Shown here in pieces: positions 22,931 through 35,055 of a stretch of DNA of 64,000 nt. Source of the stretch: Phragmites australis. Taxonomy: Eukaryota; Streptophyta; Magnoliopsida; Poales; Poaceae. The stretch covers positions 13,619,501 to 13,683,500 of the forward strand of contig NC_084932.1 of the NCBI RefSeq assembly GCF_958298935.1. The letters are read 5' to 3'. A program made the position numbers and the translations under genes. Numbering within the stretch: position 1 is the stretch's first letter; every line of letters starts with the position of its first letter. The notes below the pieces were generated by a model that ran no database searches, was not told the origin of the DNA, and saw nothing but the letters and a program-made list of their open reading frames with translations.

Positions 22931-22942
22931 TGGTATCAGAGC
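22931..22942 (+). promoter_or_regulatory. Primer binding site (initiator methionine tRNA)
   Basis: TGGTATCAGAGC begins 2 bp after the 5' LTR end. This is the standard complement to the 3' end of plant initiator tRNA-Met used by Ty1/copia elements to prime minus-strand DNA. Confidence 0.92.
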
Positions 22943-22991
22943 TGTTTTGATCACTTGTTGACCTTAACCGGTTTTGTGATCTGTAGGCATC

Positions 22992-24120
22992 ATGGAAAGA
23001 AGTGGGAAGATTCCCCTGTTTGATGGCCGTGATTTTTTGTACTGGAAGGTGCGCATGGAGGCTTATCTTCTAAGCTAAGGAAGTGCAATATGGGAAATAG
23101 TTGATTCTAGCTATGAGACCCTTGTTGCTCGCATGACTCAGGTTCAAATCGAACAGTATGAGGCCAATAATAAGGCCAGAAATATTTTATTCACATGGGG
23201 TTTGATAGGGTTCGGCACCTCCGTACAGCCCGGGAGATTTGGTCTACTCTGAGTGTCTTTCATGAAGGCACTAATCAGATTAAGGCCAGACGCCAAAGCA
23301 CATACAACCAAGAATACCAAATGTTTGTGCAAGGCCCCGGAGAGTCTTTGGATGCAATGTTTGCTCGCTTTGATGGGATTGTTAGCAATCTTCGATCAAC
23401 TTTTGTTTTGCCCTATTCTGACCACGAGAGAGCGATCAAGCTTCTCTATGCTCTTGACCGTAGCATATGGGAAGTGAAGATCTCGAGCATCGAAGAGTCT
23501 CCAAGTTACGACACGTTGACTTGTGATGAGCTCTTCAGCAAGCTCAAGTCCACAGAGATAGCCAAGGCGGCTGGAATTGGTCTCGGAAACCCCCAGTCTC
23601 AGAACATGGAGTTGGTTTCCAAATCTGGTGGTGGTAATTAGTCTGCAGCTGGCTTTTCTTATGCTAACACTTCATTGAGTGGATTTGCTTTGTCTTCCTT
23701 GGTTTCTGTTATAGAGGAGCAGGTGGATGCGCTAGATGATGAGGACCTTACGCTGATTGTGAAGAAGTTCACCCGCTTCTACAACAACCGCCGAGACCGA
23801 AGGAGGGGTGGTTCTCGTGCCTGCTTTGAGTGTGGTGACACTACCCACTTCATGGCGAACTGCCCCAAGCTCAAGAAGAGGGAGGACGGCGACCACGACT
23901 ACAACAAGCACAAGAAGAAGAACAAGAAGCCCTTCTTCAAGAAGAACCGCGACAAGATGGCTAAGAAGGCGGCCAAGGTGACTTCTAGGGCATTTGTGGC
24001 GGCTCTTAGCGACATCGACACTTCTTCTTGCAAGGAGGATAGCTCGGAGGAGGATGAACCGCAAGCAAAGAACAAGAAGAAGGCCAAGGACTTCACCAGC
24101 CTCTTCTTCATGGCGGACGA
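22992..24120 (+). pseudogene. gag: Copia gag, broken (UBN2-type, CCHC zinc knuckle)
   Basis: The ATG at 22992, 50 bp after the PBS, opens 'MERSGKIPLFDGRDFLYWKV', a typical Copia gag start. A TAA at 23076 and a frame change before 23195 break it. The frame from 23195 carries the gag core ('TAREIWSTLSVFHEGTNQIK', 'LDAMFARFDGIVSNLRS'), a TAG at 23639, and the nucleic-acid-binding knuckle CFECGDTTHFMANC (C-x2-C-x4-H-x4-C) at 23822-23863. A lysine-rich stretch follows. Gag would package the element RNA. The first two stops look like CAA or CAG turned to TAA or TAG. Confidence 0.85.
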
Positions 24121-27100
24121 CCACAATGACGACAGCGAACCTGAGCTGGATCCCTCTGAGGTGGCAGGCGGAGGCCTGGAGAATAAGTGGCTCATCGACT
24201 CTGGTTGTTCACGCCACATGACTGGAGATTCATCATGGTTCTCCATCCTCACCCCCATGAAGCGACATGAGTACATCACATTCGAGGATGATCGAAAAGG
24301 AAGGGTAAAAGCCAAAGGTATGATAAGGGTGAATGAGAGTTTCACTCTCAAAGATGTGGCTTTGGTGGAGCATCTGGGATACAATCTTCTCTCTATATCT
24401 CAGTTGCTAGATGAGTACTTGGAAGTGCGTTTCAAACGCAATACATCTTGAGTTCTTGATTCTTCTGGTGCTTTAATTTGCAAGATTTCTCGAGTTGGAA
24501 GAGTTTTTGGAGCTGTTTTTTCTGAGTCCTTGAGTTCTTCTAGGTGTTTACTTGCTCAACCTTCTTCTGAGCTTTGGATGTGGCATAGGAGACTAGGGCA
24601 TATGAGCTTTGATTTGCTTACTCGTTTGAGTGCCCTAGGCTTGATCCGAGAATTGCCCAAGCTCAAGTTTGAGAAGAACCTTGTGTGTGCTCCTTGTCGG
24701 CATAGCAAGATGGTTGCCGCTCCTCACCCACCAGTCAATCTGGTGATGACTGAACGACAGGGAGAACTTCTCCATATGGACACTGTTGGTCCTTCTCAGG
24801 TTCGTTCGGCGGGTGGGAAGTGGTATGTTCTTGTCATTGTTGATTATTTATCTCGCTACTCTTGGGTCTTCATTCTTGTGAGCAAGGATGAAGCGTTTTC
24901 ACACTTTCGGAGCTTAGCTTTGAGACTGTTCACAGAACTTCCTGGTGCATTGAAAGTAATTCGCAGTGATAATGGCACCGAGTTCAAGAACTATCTCTTT
25001 GATGCTTTTTGCCTTGAACATGGCATTGAACATCAAATTTCTGCCCCACGCATTCCTCAGCAGAATGGCTTGGTTGAGAGAAAGAACAGGACTTTGGTGG
25101 AGATGGCTAGGACGATGCTCGATGAGCATAGGACTCTTAGGAAGTTTTGGGCTGAGGCCATTAGCACAGCGTGCTATATCTCTAATCGGATTTTCTTGCG
25201 CTCGATCTTAAATTTGACTTCTTATGAGTTGCGCTTTGGGAGGAAGCCGAAGGTTTCACATTTGAGAGTTTTCGGTTGTTGTTGCTTCATCCTAAAGCGT
25301 GGCAATCTTGACAAGTTTGAATCGTGTTCTTTCGATGGTATTTTCTTGGGGTATTCTCTTTATGGTCATTCTTACAGGGTTTATAATCTTGACACTAACA
25401 CCATCAGGGAATCCTGTGATGTGACTTTTGATGAATCAACCCTCTGTGCTAGTTCTTCCTTTGAGTATGCAGGTGATCACGAGATGAGCGAGAGCATCTT
25501 TGTAGATGGCGATCTATCAGCTTTCAGTGATGACGAGGATGATCCACTACTTCCCTCAACCACACCCACTCCAGGGCTTGCTCTTGCTTCTTCTACTCCA
25601 GCAGAGGGTCCTGCAGCCTCTACTTCCACTTCGGCTACTCTCGAGCCTCCCACACAGGTTGAGGGGGAGTTCACCTCTAGGTGTGAGGCCGCTCAACACA
25701 TTCAACGGCGACACCCTCCACACATGATGATCGGAGATCTTGAGAAGAGGGTAACGAGGTCCAAGTCTGCTTCTCATGCTCATTTTACTGATTCTGCATT
25801 CGTTGCTTCTTTTGAGCCCCATGATGTTGGGCATGCTTTATCTGATTCGAGTTGGGTCAATGCCATGCATGAAGAGCTTGAAAACTTTGAGAGAAACCAA
25901 GTCTGGGTCCTTGTAGAGCCACCCCCTAATTTTCACACCATAGGCACCAAATGGGTTTTCAAAAACAAACAAGGGGAGGATGGGTCTGTAGTGAGAAACA
26001 AGGCTAGACTAGTGGCTCAGGGTTTCACTCAGGTAGAGGGGATAGACTTTGGAGAAACCTTTGCACCAGTAGATAGACTAGAAGCCATTAGAATCCTTCT
26101 TTCATTTGCGGCATCCCGAGGTTTCAAGTTGTATCAAATGGATGTTAAGAGTTCTTTCCTAAATGGCATTATAGAGGAAGAGGTCTATGTCAAGCAACCC
26201 CAAGGCTTTGAGCACCCCAAATACCCACATAGAGTATACAAGCTTCAGAAAGCTTTGTATGGACTTAAGCAGGCACCTAGGTGGTATGATAGGCTTAGGT
26301 CTTTCTTGCTAGGGCATGGGTATGTGATGGGGTCAGCTGATAAAACTTTGTTCACTCTTAGGCATGGCAATGATTTCTTACTTGTTTAGATTTATGTGGA
26401 TGATATTATTTTTGGTGGCTCTTCTCATGCACTTGTGGCCAAGTCTGCAGAAACTATGAGCAGGGAATTCGAAATGTCGATGATGAGCGAGCTCAACTTC
26501 TTCCTTGGGCTGCGAATCAAGCAATGCAAGCAAGGTACATTCGTCCATCAGACGAAGTACACCAAGGATTTGCTATAGAAGTTCGACATGAGCGATGCAA
26601 AGCCATTGGCTTCACCGATGGCTACCTTGACCGTGCTTGATCCTGATGAAGATGGCGAGGAGGTGGACCAGTGGGAGTACAGGAGCATGATCGGCTCTCT
26701 TCTGTACCTGACAGCGACAAGACCCGACATCCATTTCACCGTCTGCTTGTGTGCTCGCTTCCAAGCTTCACCGAGGATGTCTCACCGCCAAGCGGTGAAG
26801 CGCATTCTAAGGTATCTCAAGCACACTCTCGAGTTTGAGCTTTGGTTTTCTGCTTCCTCTTCGCTTTCTCTTCGAGGTTTTTCGGATGCGGATTTTGCTG
26901 GTTATAGAATTGACAAGAAGAGTACCTCTGGTACTTGTCATTTCTTAGGTACTTATCTTGTGTGTTGGTCTTCTCGCAAGCAGTCTAGCGTTGTGCAGTC
27001 TACTGCTGAAGCTGAATATGTAGCTGTTGCTAGCTGTTGCTCACAGATTTTGTGGATGGTTGCTACCTTGAGGGATTTTGGGTTAGATTTCAAGAGTGTG

Positions 27101-27340
27101 CCACTTTTGTGTGATAACACCAGTGCTATAAACTTAGCCAATAACCCAGTTCAACACTCCAGAACCAAACACATAGATGTGAGATTCCACTTTCTGAGAG
27201 ACCATAATGAGAAGGGAGACATTGAGTTGAGCTACATAGATACCCAACACCAGCTAGCCGATATCTTTACTAAGCCTCTAGATGCAACAAGGTTTGCCTT
27301 TCTAGAGCTTGGTGTGTGTCATCCGTATGGCATTGTGTGA
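24121..27340 (+). pseudogene. pol: Copia pol: protease, integrase, reverse transcriptase, RNase H
   Basis: It continues the gag frame (23195 to 27340) with three further stops: TGA 24449, TAG 26387 and TAG 26576. Protease: 'WLIDSGCSRHM' with DSG near 24197. Integrase: '[11 protein letters not shown]', the C-x2-C of 'CAPCRHSK', and the D,D,E core ('HMDTVGP', '[10 protein letters not shown]', '[13 protein letters not shown]'). RT: '[12 protein letters not shown]' and catalytic YVDDIIFG near 26393. RNase H: 'GFSDADFAG', 'STAEAEYVAVAS', 'DNTSAINLANNP'. The last codons are 'TKPLDATRF' to 'CHPYGIV'. All catalytic residues are still there. Only the stops and the upstream frameshift block expression, so decay is fairly recent. 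Confidence 0.92.
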
Positions 27341-28655
27341 GGGGGAGTTGCCTTTGTACATACTCTATCTTACTTTTATTGCATTTGGATTGCATAGCAT
27401 TTTGTAATATAATCATGTTAGCAAGCTTCACTTATATGTTCTTTGCACTTTCTTGTACTAGTTGTGAATTTTGTGCTAAGTGTAGTAGATGTATAACAAT
27501 TTGTGCAAGCTTAGTCTCTTACTGAAACATGGCATAAAATCTGTTGAGCAAGCTTGTCTTTTCTAAAGAATAAACTTGAAATACGAACATGATCTCTTGT
27601 CACCCTTGAGTATTTGCTTTAGCTTAATCAGTGCTTAAATTAGGGCTAGTTTTGTGAAAAGCTTGTGCTAGGCCACTTTGTTCAGTTCAGCGGATTGGGG
27701 GTCTTTGACCTTTGTCTATGTAAATGTTTAGCCCATGATTAACCCTTGGGAGAGCATGTGCTCTTTTGTGTCGCAAAGGCACAACTTGTTTTGCCTTTGT
27801 GAAAAATTGCATATCTTGAAATTCTATGTTGAGTTAATAAAATGAATGATCAAGTTTGGAGCTAAAATTGAATCCAATACGGTGGCTTAAGGCTTCATGT
27901 GGTTTGCCAAAGAAGTGAACCCATGGTTGCTTAAAACTCACTTGAGGATAGTTAAATGATCAATGAGAAAGTTAACTTGTGCTTTTTAATGTGCTAAGAA
28001 TGTTCTTTTTCATGTTGTCAAACTAAGGCTTGGATTGATATGTGGGTGTTTGCATAGCCCGTCAGGTTGAACTTGGTTGCATAGTTTGAACTTGACATAA
28101 CACTAGTTTCTCTAATCTTTGCACTGATCATGAAACTGTGGATGCTTTTGTGGTGACATCTTTTGGATAATTGAACAACATGATCAAAACTTGCTTCACT
28201 CCCTGTGCTTGTGACATGAACTCACTTCGAGACTTTGTGCGCCTTTGAGTTATATTATTTACTTATCATAGTCCTTTGGCATCTCTAGTTCTTGCAAGTG
28301 CTTTATGATCTATATGTGAAGCTTTGTAGGCTTGCATTTCATTTGCACATCTTTTGCATAGTCTGTTATCCTTGATGTTTGCATTGCCAAAGGGGGAGAA
28401 AATATGCCCAAAAATATTATGCTCAAATATTCAATAAAGGGATGTGTTTTGGTTTTTTGAGTTTTTCTTGCTCTTTTGAGGTTTTTGGCTCGTCTTTACC
28501 GCTCCTAGGGCTTTTGCAACCTTTCTTATGCCAAGTGACATATTTTGCTCTTTCTCGAGTTTTTGGTCACTTGGATGAGCTTATCTTGTTTTAATTTCTT
28601 CAAACCAAAATCTTTGTGCTTTGCGGGTTGTCAATGCACTCATCAAGGGGGAGAT
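27341..28655 (+). other. Region between Copia pol and 3' LTR, without an env-like ORF
   Basis: 1.3 kb, AT-rich, no long frame (longest 71 codons at 28379). Many Sirevirus relatives carry an env-like ORF here; it is absent or decayed beyond recognition. Purine-rich tracts at 27339, 28389 and 28644 punctuate it. Confidence 0.6.
28644..28655 (+). promoter_or_regulatory. Polypurine tract before the Copia 3' LTR
   Basis: 'caagggggagat' directly abuts the 3' LTR start (28656). Related tracts occur at 28389-28402 ('aaagggggagaaaa') and 27339-27347 ('gagggggag', overlapping the pol stop). Multiple polypurine tracts are a known Sirevirus trait. The tract primes plus-strand DNA. Confidence 0.8.
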
Positions 28656-30275
28656 TGAGAAACCAAGTTGAAATGTGCCTTGGTTTTCTTGTGATGAGTG
28701 ATTGATATTGTCATTTATTTGGTTTGATGATCTTTGGTTTTGCATGAGCTTTGATGTGATTTGAATTGATTTGAGATTTCATTTGAGCATAATGATTATG
28801 GACTAATTGGAATTGGAGTTGGAGATATGTGTTTGCTTATCTCATGGTGTGCAGGTGATGGATGCAACTTGGCGGTCGACGGCGGGATGATCGGGGCCAA
28901 GTGGAGTGCTTGGTGCCAGATGATCAAGGAGACCGGGCGGAGTCAAGGGTGATCCTAGCTGAACACGTGGAGGTCAAGCAAAGCATTGAAGGCGGATGGA
29001 GACGGCGTGTTGACAAAGTCAAGCGAAGGGGATGCCGGTGTAAGTGACAAGGAGGGCCGAGGGATCGGGAGGGGAGAGACTTGCTGGCAGTCAGGATCGC
29101 ATGACGGAGTACACACGTCGACATCGAAGCGCTTGCTTAAGGTGTAAGCAAGGCGTTGAGTCACGTTTTGAGAAGCGTGCAGGCGGTTTCACGGTTTGGC
29201 CTCAAAACTGTGGGAGGACTGGAGGAGTATGTGGCACCATCATGAAGTTTGCGTCGAGGCGAAGCTAAGTCGAGAAGGCGCCACGGCCGTCCGATGAATG
29301 GAGAAGAAAATAGACCAAAATGCCCTCGGTGGTAGATAGGAGTGCGCTACAAGAGAGGGGTATTTTGGGGAAAAGTTAGGAAACTTAAGGGCCAAGTTTT
29401 CTAGTTCTATAAATAGAGGGGTAGGGCTAGAGAGAGCTTTGAACCAGCCACTTGAGACCCCTTGTGCCACTCATTTGAGAGCCTTAGAGCTAGGTTTTTA
29501 GAGGAGAGAAGGATGAGTGCTTAGCCTATGTAATAGGTGAGAGTTTTGAGAGATAAATCTTTGTAATCTGTCTAAAATAGGGCTGAACTCTTTGAGTAAT
29601 TAAGTTTATGTTTTTGCATATGCTTGAATTCCCCTCCTTCTAGTTTTCCTCTATTGGTTCCCTTGCAAGTTTGCAAGCTTTTCTATTTTCGGTTTTGATT
29701 TTCGTTTTGGTTTTTGGGCTGAAATTTCAGCACCTTGTGAGATCATTCTTCTTGTTGCTAGAGGCATAAAAACTCACATACGAGTGTATGCTCATGGGTC
29801 TTGAGTACCCTTGCCTCTAGATCATCAATTTGGAGAGGTTTCTTGCCCGGTGATCTTTTTCTTTGAGCTGCAATATTTCACCTTTGCAGGGTTGTTTTTC
29901 TTGATGCTAGTGGCTTAAATACTCACATACTCATGTATTTGAGCGGGTCTTGAGTCTCCTTGCCACTAGACTATCATCCTGGAGGATAACCTTGTCTGGT
30001 ATCCATCTTATCTAGTTTCTTTGAAAGTTGCAAGTTTTTGTGCACAAAGACACATGGAATAGTCCTGAATGGAACCTATGGTTGATATTCCATCTGTGGA
30101 GTCATGTTGCCATGGAAGTAGTCTTCTTGCTTTGTCTCTTTAATTCTTTTGCTTCCGCTTGAGCGTTTTGAGGTGTGTTGGGTGAGAAATAGGAAAAGCT
30201 CATCCATTTCGAAAAGAAATTTGTTGAGGCGCCTATTCACCCCCCCCCCCTGTAGTCGCCATTCTCGTTCCTACA
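28656..30275 (+). repeat. 3' LTR of the Copia element (1620 bp)
   Basis: Same ends as the 5' LTR (TGAGAAACC to TTCCTACA). The first half differs from the 5' LTR more (about 5-6%) than the second half (about 4%) by hand count, mainly C/T and G/A changes plus a 6-bp indel near 29340. TATA box at 29408-29416. Confidence 0.95.
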
Positions 30276-32443
30276 CTCGATCATCAAGCAAGGTGAGGAC
30301 CCCTTCTTCTCCTCCCTTAATACTGTTTTAGCATCATATACTAAGTCCCTAGCCAAGCCCTAGCCCCAACCAAAGCCCGATCTACGCCGCCACGATCGTC
30401 GCTGTCGCGGACAGCCGCGGGACAACCACGCTATAGCCGATTGGCATCGATGTTCCCGACCAACCAGAGGTCAAGCCACCAAGCCCTTTCACCGGTGTAT
30501 GTACCATGATGTTCCCCATTCCCTCACCAACCAAGTCGGCCAGTAGAGTAGCCAAACCACCGCAATCAAGGTCGACATACCCGCTGTCCTGTTTCTGGAC
30601 GCGTTCTGGGCCCGCACCGGATTTGCATTCGCGTTCCTTGTCAATCTGAAAGTCGTATGGATGAACCAACCACGTCACGGTGTGTACCATCAAGTCTTCT
30701 ACATGACGCTCGGAGCCCATCAACGTTTGTGCAGCGACACGACCAGGGCGCCATTGCCAACCACAGCACGTCGCAGCCATCACCCGTCTCATCTCTGCTG
30801 ATCGTTCTTCCTCTCAGTGGATGATCTATCCAAAACTATGCCATAACATTGTGTTCCCAGGATATATGAACATCTCTATTCAAACGATTTCTCAAATTTT
30901 ATAGCCAATCTCCTAGAACGCGAGCGTCTTCGTTCTTGCATCTGTTCGCGGTCACCACGAAACCTAGCAGCAGTCATTGTTGTTTTGCCGCTACCTCGGA
31001 TGACCCCTTCCAAAACCAACCATACCGTTGAGTTAGTCTTTCCGCGTTCTATGCCATGCTTCTCTTGTTTCACTGAAACACCACTGAAGCCGGACATTGA
31101 TGTCTGTGGCCACACGCCCGATCGCCATCTTTGACGAAACCCGAACCACCACCGCTACATAGAGTCACCAGTAGTATCCTTAACCTAGAAGCGCAACCTT
31201 CGGCCTTTTTGATCCATCATAGTTGGTCGATACTAGATCTCAGCGTATCCCTTCTTTATTCTAAGATGTTACTTGCATAGCATGCCAAGTCAGCACCACA
31301 TCATTCTCCTTAGCCTAGTCAGTGAAGTCTAGTCTGCCCTACACTTCATGAATCTTGCATAAGGATGTTGTCAAGCCTGACACAGTGATTGCCTAATAAA
31401 GCCTTTCCCATAGGGAGATATTTTCCTTTTCAGTCTAATCCATCTCTCAAAAGCTATTCTCTTTTCATCTTAACTCCGATTTAGGCGATTCTTGTGCCTA
31501 AACGTTTCTAAAATCATCCCTATCCAACCATAGTATTTTTAAAGTGTTTTGATGATGTTTGGTATGTTGTTCTTAGTGTTTCATTTGTGTTGTTTGTCGG
31601 TAGTTCTCGCGATTAGTCGATAATGTTCCAGAGCAGCTCGAGGGACTTCAAGATCAAGATTTTGACAACACTGAGCATCATTGGGTAAAAGGCAAGTGTC
31701 CTTGATCATCTTGAACCTATGTTTTTAAATGTTTTGTTTTACAAAATTGCATGCAGTGTCAATATGATGGGTAGTCACCTATGTTAGGGTTTTCCCTAGA
31801 TTTTCCCTTATCATCCCTTGGAACCTATATGATTTATGGTTAGGTATCTTTTATGGGTAGATTGCTTAGCCATGCTTTTGAGATGTTGGGAAGTGTCATA
31901 ATCTTGACTAATGAACATACGCAACAATGGTGGTTAATGTGTTAATGGTCTAGCAACATGTAACCTTAGGCCTTGAGCAAAGTGGTTTTGATGGTTATCA
32001 TGGTTATGATGTTGGTTTAGTATTTGCTCAAGTAACCTAAGTAAGGACCGGTTCGTGGAGCAACAACCCAAGAAGTAACGTACCAACCACGAGGCTGAAA
32101 TGGGTAAGGCGTGACATACTGATTAGAGTCTATCCAGTGTGTGTTGTGTCAGTGCAAAAGGGGGCTTCTGGGTAGGAGTTGAACTCGTGTAAAGCCTGAC
32201 TGTGAAACCTAGTGGGCAAACACATACTGGGTTAGTCTCTGGTTAGTGGAAAGTGTCATACAGTGATTCTTGGCGGCACACCACTAGCGTGTGTTAAGTG
32301 TTTGCGCAACACGGCAACATGGAATTCACTGACTCGTGGGGAAAGATGGACAACCTCTGCAGAGTGTAAAACTGTTATAACAACTGTGCTCATGGATATA
32401 AGAGACTTGGATCCTCACATGATTAGTGGGTTGTGGTTATGGA

Positions 32444-32575
32444 TTTGGTTGTGGTTGTGGTTGTGGTTCTGGTACTGGGAGTACTAGATGGTTGTGGTTA
32501 TGGTTCTGGTACAGGGAGTACTAGATGGTTGTAGTTTTGGTTGTAGTACAGGGAGTACTAGACGGTTGTGGTGTG
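32444..32575 (+). repeat. 37-bp tandem repeat in solo LTR family D
   Basis: Units of the type 'ggttgtggttatggttctgg' plus 'tacagggagtactagat' recur with 'gtactaga' at 32481, 32518 and 32555. The relative at 39723-43783 has a similar array at about 43158-43276. Confidence 0.65.
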
Positions 32576-33099
32576 CAAGGTGGGGAGCCTTGTATGTTTT
32601 CATTACTCGCATTTACGCAAATGTACCATGTGTTAGCCTATTCTTGAGATAAGCCTGCATATCATTATTTTTCCCACACTTGCTGAGCGCGTCATGTGCT
32701 CACACTTGCTATTTTTCCTATACCATACGACATGTATGCTGCTGCTCAGTGAGTGAAGATATTGAAGACTATCAAGACGAGGTTGTGAAGTTCTAGGCCC
32801 GTGTCTCCCGGTAGGTTGCATGCGATGTTGTTGGGCACCAGTGCTTCTGTTCCGCTGCAGATATCTTCGTAGAAGATAGTATATGTCAATTGCTGTAAGA
32901 GTTTAATGTTTATTCTATAAAAGTATTGCTTTTGTTACTTCACCTGTGACGTCCTTATGTGTGTTGAACATCCTGGGCACACATAAGCCACATCTGGTTT
33001 TGGCCATTAAAATTGGGTGTGATATTTTCTATATCATTAGCAATAAAGGTTTAATACATCAATAGACCGCAAGATGCAAGCATTTTCAATATATTGAAA

Positions 33100-34174
33100 T
33101 GACTTGCTTCTGTTGAGATTACAAACCTTAGCTCCTAAAGTTGTTGCGATCATGAAATTCATCGCTCTCCTATATGATCTCCGCAAGTATGAAACAGATG
33201 AGCCATTTTTTAATATACATGAGACTATCCTTCATGAGATTATTTATAGGAAATTTATATGTCTATAGAAGAAAATTAAAATAGTTAGGCACAACGACGA
33301 AAAATGCATTTTAATATACTATAATTACACTAACTGGCAGATATATTAGCGGACTAGAGCCAACGATTTGCAGCATATACTGAGCAACGTAGAACCCACA
33401 AAGGTTGATGCCCTGTGGCTGCCTGTGACACTGCAGAAATTTGTGCACCGTACATTTAGTTCTATGGAATGCATATTATTATGATGGAGGAATTATTACC
33501 GAGAACTTATGTTGGTGGGTCACCGAGGGTTTATCTCTCCATACAATCTCACCCATCGAAACATACTTCGCGAACGCCCTTGTCAACAAATCTGTTAGAT
33601 CTGAATACCTATCTGGGTCATAGTACATCGAGTCAAAGTATGTGCAGTGTTGATTATGTGTATAGAGACAAACTAGCATCCAATGGTACCGATAGTTGTA
33701 CGATAGAAGAATAAGGTCCTTTGATTCACAGAGAGCAACCACGGCCTCCGTGACGTATTTTTTGACCTCCCTCAGAGACCAAGTGATCGTTGACCCACAT
33801 ACGACATATGGGTCGAGGAATCCAATTCCCGGATGCTCTCTCCTGGCTTCTTGAATCGTAAGTCTATACATAAGAGTAATATAGATGAATGAGCATATCA
33901 ATGAGTTAGGTGGTTCATTAAGCATAAACCACAATTAATAACACTTACAGTGTCTATCATCTCACTAGACCAACGTCCAACTTGTCAAGATGGTATAGGA
34001 GGAATAAATCCTCAAAGGTCACGAGGAAGGATCCAGCTGGTTTTAGGAAATGTTGCCGCTGGTACTTGGCACCGAAACAATGGAAAAGATGTTTCTCCTC
34101 ATGGAACCTCTTCATGTATAGGACATGCAGAATCATACTTGCCCAGCCCAATTGCTCTAATGCTTTCTTGCCTA
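33100..34174 (-). pseudogene. CACTA gene 2, distal part: Ulp1-type (C48) cysteine peptidase domain
   Basis: Reading from the insertion point at 34174 leftward: 'LEQLGWASMILHVLYMKRFH' and 'FEDLFLLYHLDKLDVGLVR', a linker common in CACTA second genes, then 33934-33479 with 'YNYRYHWMLVCLYTH' (catalytic His in HW) and 'YFDSMYY' (catalytic Asp). After two stops the same frame continues with 'QPQGINLCGFYVAQYM', holding the conserved Gln and catalytic Cys (codon 33398-33400). All four C48 positions are therefore still encoded. Such peptidases cleave SUMO or related proteins in cells; the role in CACTA elements is unknown. The protein is cut from its N-terminal part (52901 onward) by the 18.7-kb LTR element and has several stops. 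Confidence 0.75.
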
Positions 34175-34179
34175 GTAAT

Positions 34180-35040
34180 TCTTGGAGCAAGAGTTCATCT
34201 TGCACCAGAAAGTACAGTGAGAGTTTCTTCTAGGGAGGAGACTCAAGCTTGGAGACGAAGTTTGACAGGAAGGAACACCACAAATGTATTGATTGTAAAA
34301 ATATGGACTGGACCAAGGGGAGTATCACAGGAAAACTTTGTGATTATGTTCCTCCGTGCTGTGTTGAGGAGGCTCTTTTTTATCTCCTCTTCCAAGTGAC
34401 CATGACCCCCTATTTATAAGGTAATACGTAGCTTAGTGTACAAGTTATCACAATGTACAATATCTAGGACTTGGCCAAATTAATGGGCCTTATTCTAGAT
34501 AACTACCTTTTACAGTACATAGAAGATAAATATCTACCGTGGTAACTATTTTGGTGCCTCCCACTGAGGGGTGAGCCGGTTGCCAATTATGGCACAGTGT
34601 CGCTCCGCCGAGGGTGTCAGGACGACTTGCATCATGTGGGGGTATCAAGATAAGCACCACTTGCACCGGCATTAATCGCCCATCACCTCACGTCAAGTCA
34701 GCTGTAAGGGGTGTCCTTTCTTCCCTGATATTATCTCTGGAGGCCGATCGCGCCTTTAGGCTTTGGAGGGCTGCATGGGCACAGGAGGGGTGGCCCGAAG
34801 GGGTCCGCAGCCTCCAGGAATAAGGCCTCCTATTGAGTTCGGAGGCTGAAGGCTCTGGGGGTACTTGTTGTAGCTTCAAGTCTTTGGAAGGGTCACGTAC
34901 GTGCCGGAGAGGTGGCCTGAAGGGGTTCACAGCCTTTGGGGATATGGCCTCCTATTGAGTCCAGAGGCCAAAGGCTCTGGAAGGACCTTTGATAGCGATC
35001 ATCGACCATTATCCTCAGGCTGGTTTATTTTCCCCCAACA
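34180..35040 (-). repeat. 3' LTR of the repeat-rich LTR element
   Basis: 861 bp, aligned end to end with 52031-52895. Its outer end has decayed (reads ...CCAAGA where the other LTR has CCTACA). TATA-type CTTATAAATA at 34411-34420 on the minus strand. Confidence 0.85.
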
Positions 35041-35055
35041 GTACCCCCTTATTCT
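35041..35055 (-). promoter_or_regulatory. Polypurine tract of the repeat-rich LTR element
   Basis: On the minus strand 'gaataagggggtac' directly precedes the LTR start TGTTGGGG. It fixes the element's orientation. Confidence 0.6.

Larger units (their letters stand above)
21303..30275 (+). mobile_element. Complete Ty1/copia retrotransposon, Sirevirus-like (SIRE/Maximus)
   Basis: Two LTRs (21303-22928 and 28656-30275; start TGAGAAACC, end TTCCTACA) enclose a PBS, gag-pol and polypurine tracts. Target duplication is cttga/ctcga (21298-21302, 30276-30280), one mismatch. The protease-integrase-RT-RNase H order and the motif YVDDIIFG define Ty1/copia. Sirevirus affinity rests on the RT and RNase H wording ('NFFLGLRIKQ', 'HQTKYTKDLL'), the 1.6-kb LTRs, and repeated AAGGGGGAG tracts upstream of the 3' LTR. 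A rough hand alignment gives about 4-5% LTR divergence, mostly transitions. Stops and one frameshift make it non-autonomous. Confidence 0.92.
20059..33024 (+). mobile_element. Solo LTR, family D (copy 1), about 4.0 kb, holding a Copia element; TSD ttttc
   Basis: It starts TGTAACACCCTGA and ends AATTGGGTGTGATA (final CA now TA). The 5-bp duplication ttttc occurs at 20054-20058 and 33025-33029. Parts 20059-21302 and 30276-33024 together match the uninterrupted relative at 39723-43783 along its length (for example 'tctccgcgaatcctcc', then 'caaagcaaggtgagg'). There is no PBS or internal coding, so it is a solo LTR into which the Copia element at 21303-30275 inserted. It lies in the CACTA element. 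It contains 37-bp tandem repeats near 32444-32575. Confidence 0.85.

Noticed and set aside
30382..31115. Minus-strand ORFs of 136 and 79 codons, also seen in weaker form at 41062-41844
   Set aside because: They lie in solo LTR family D; frames differ between the two copies by indels and no domain is evident. A shared ancestral ORF cannot be fully excluded.
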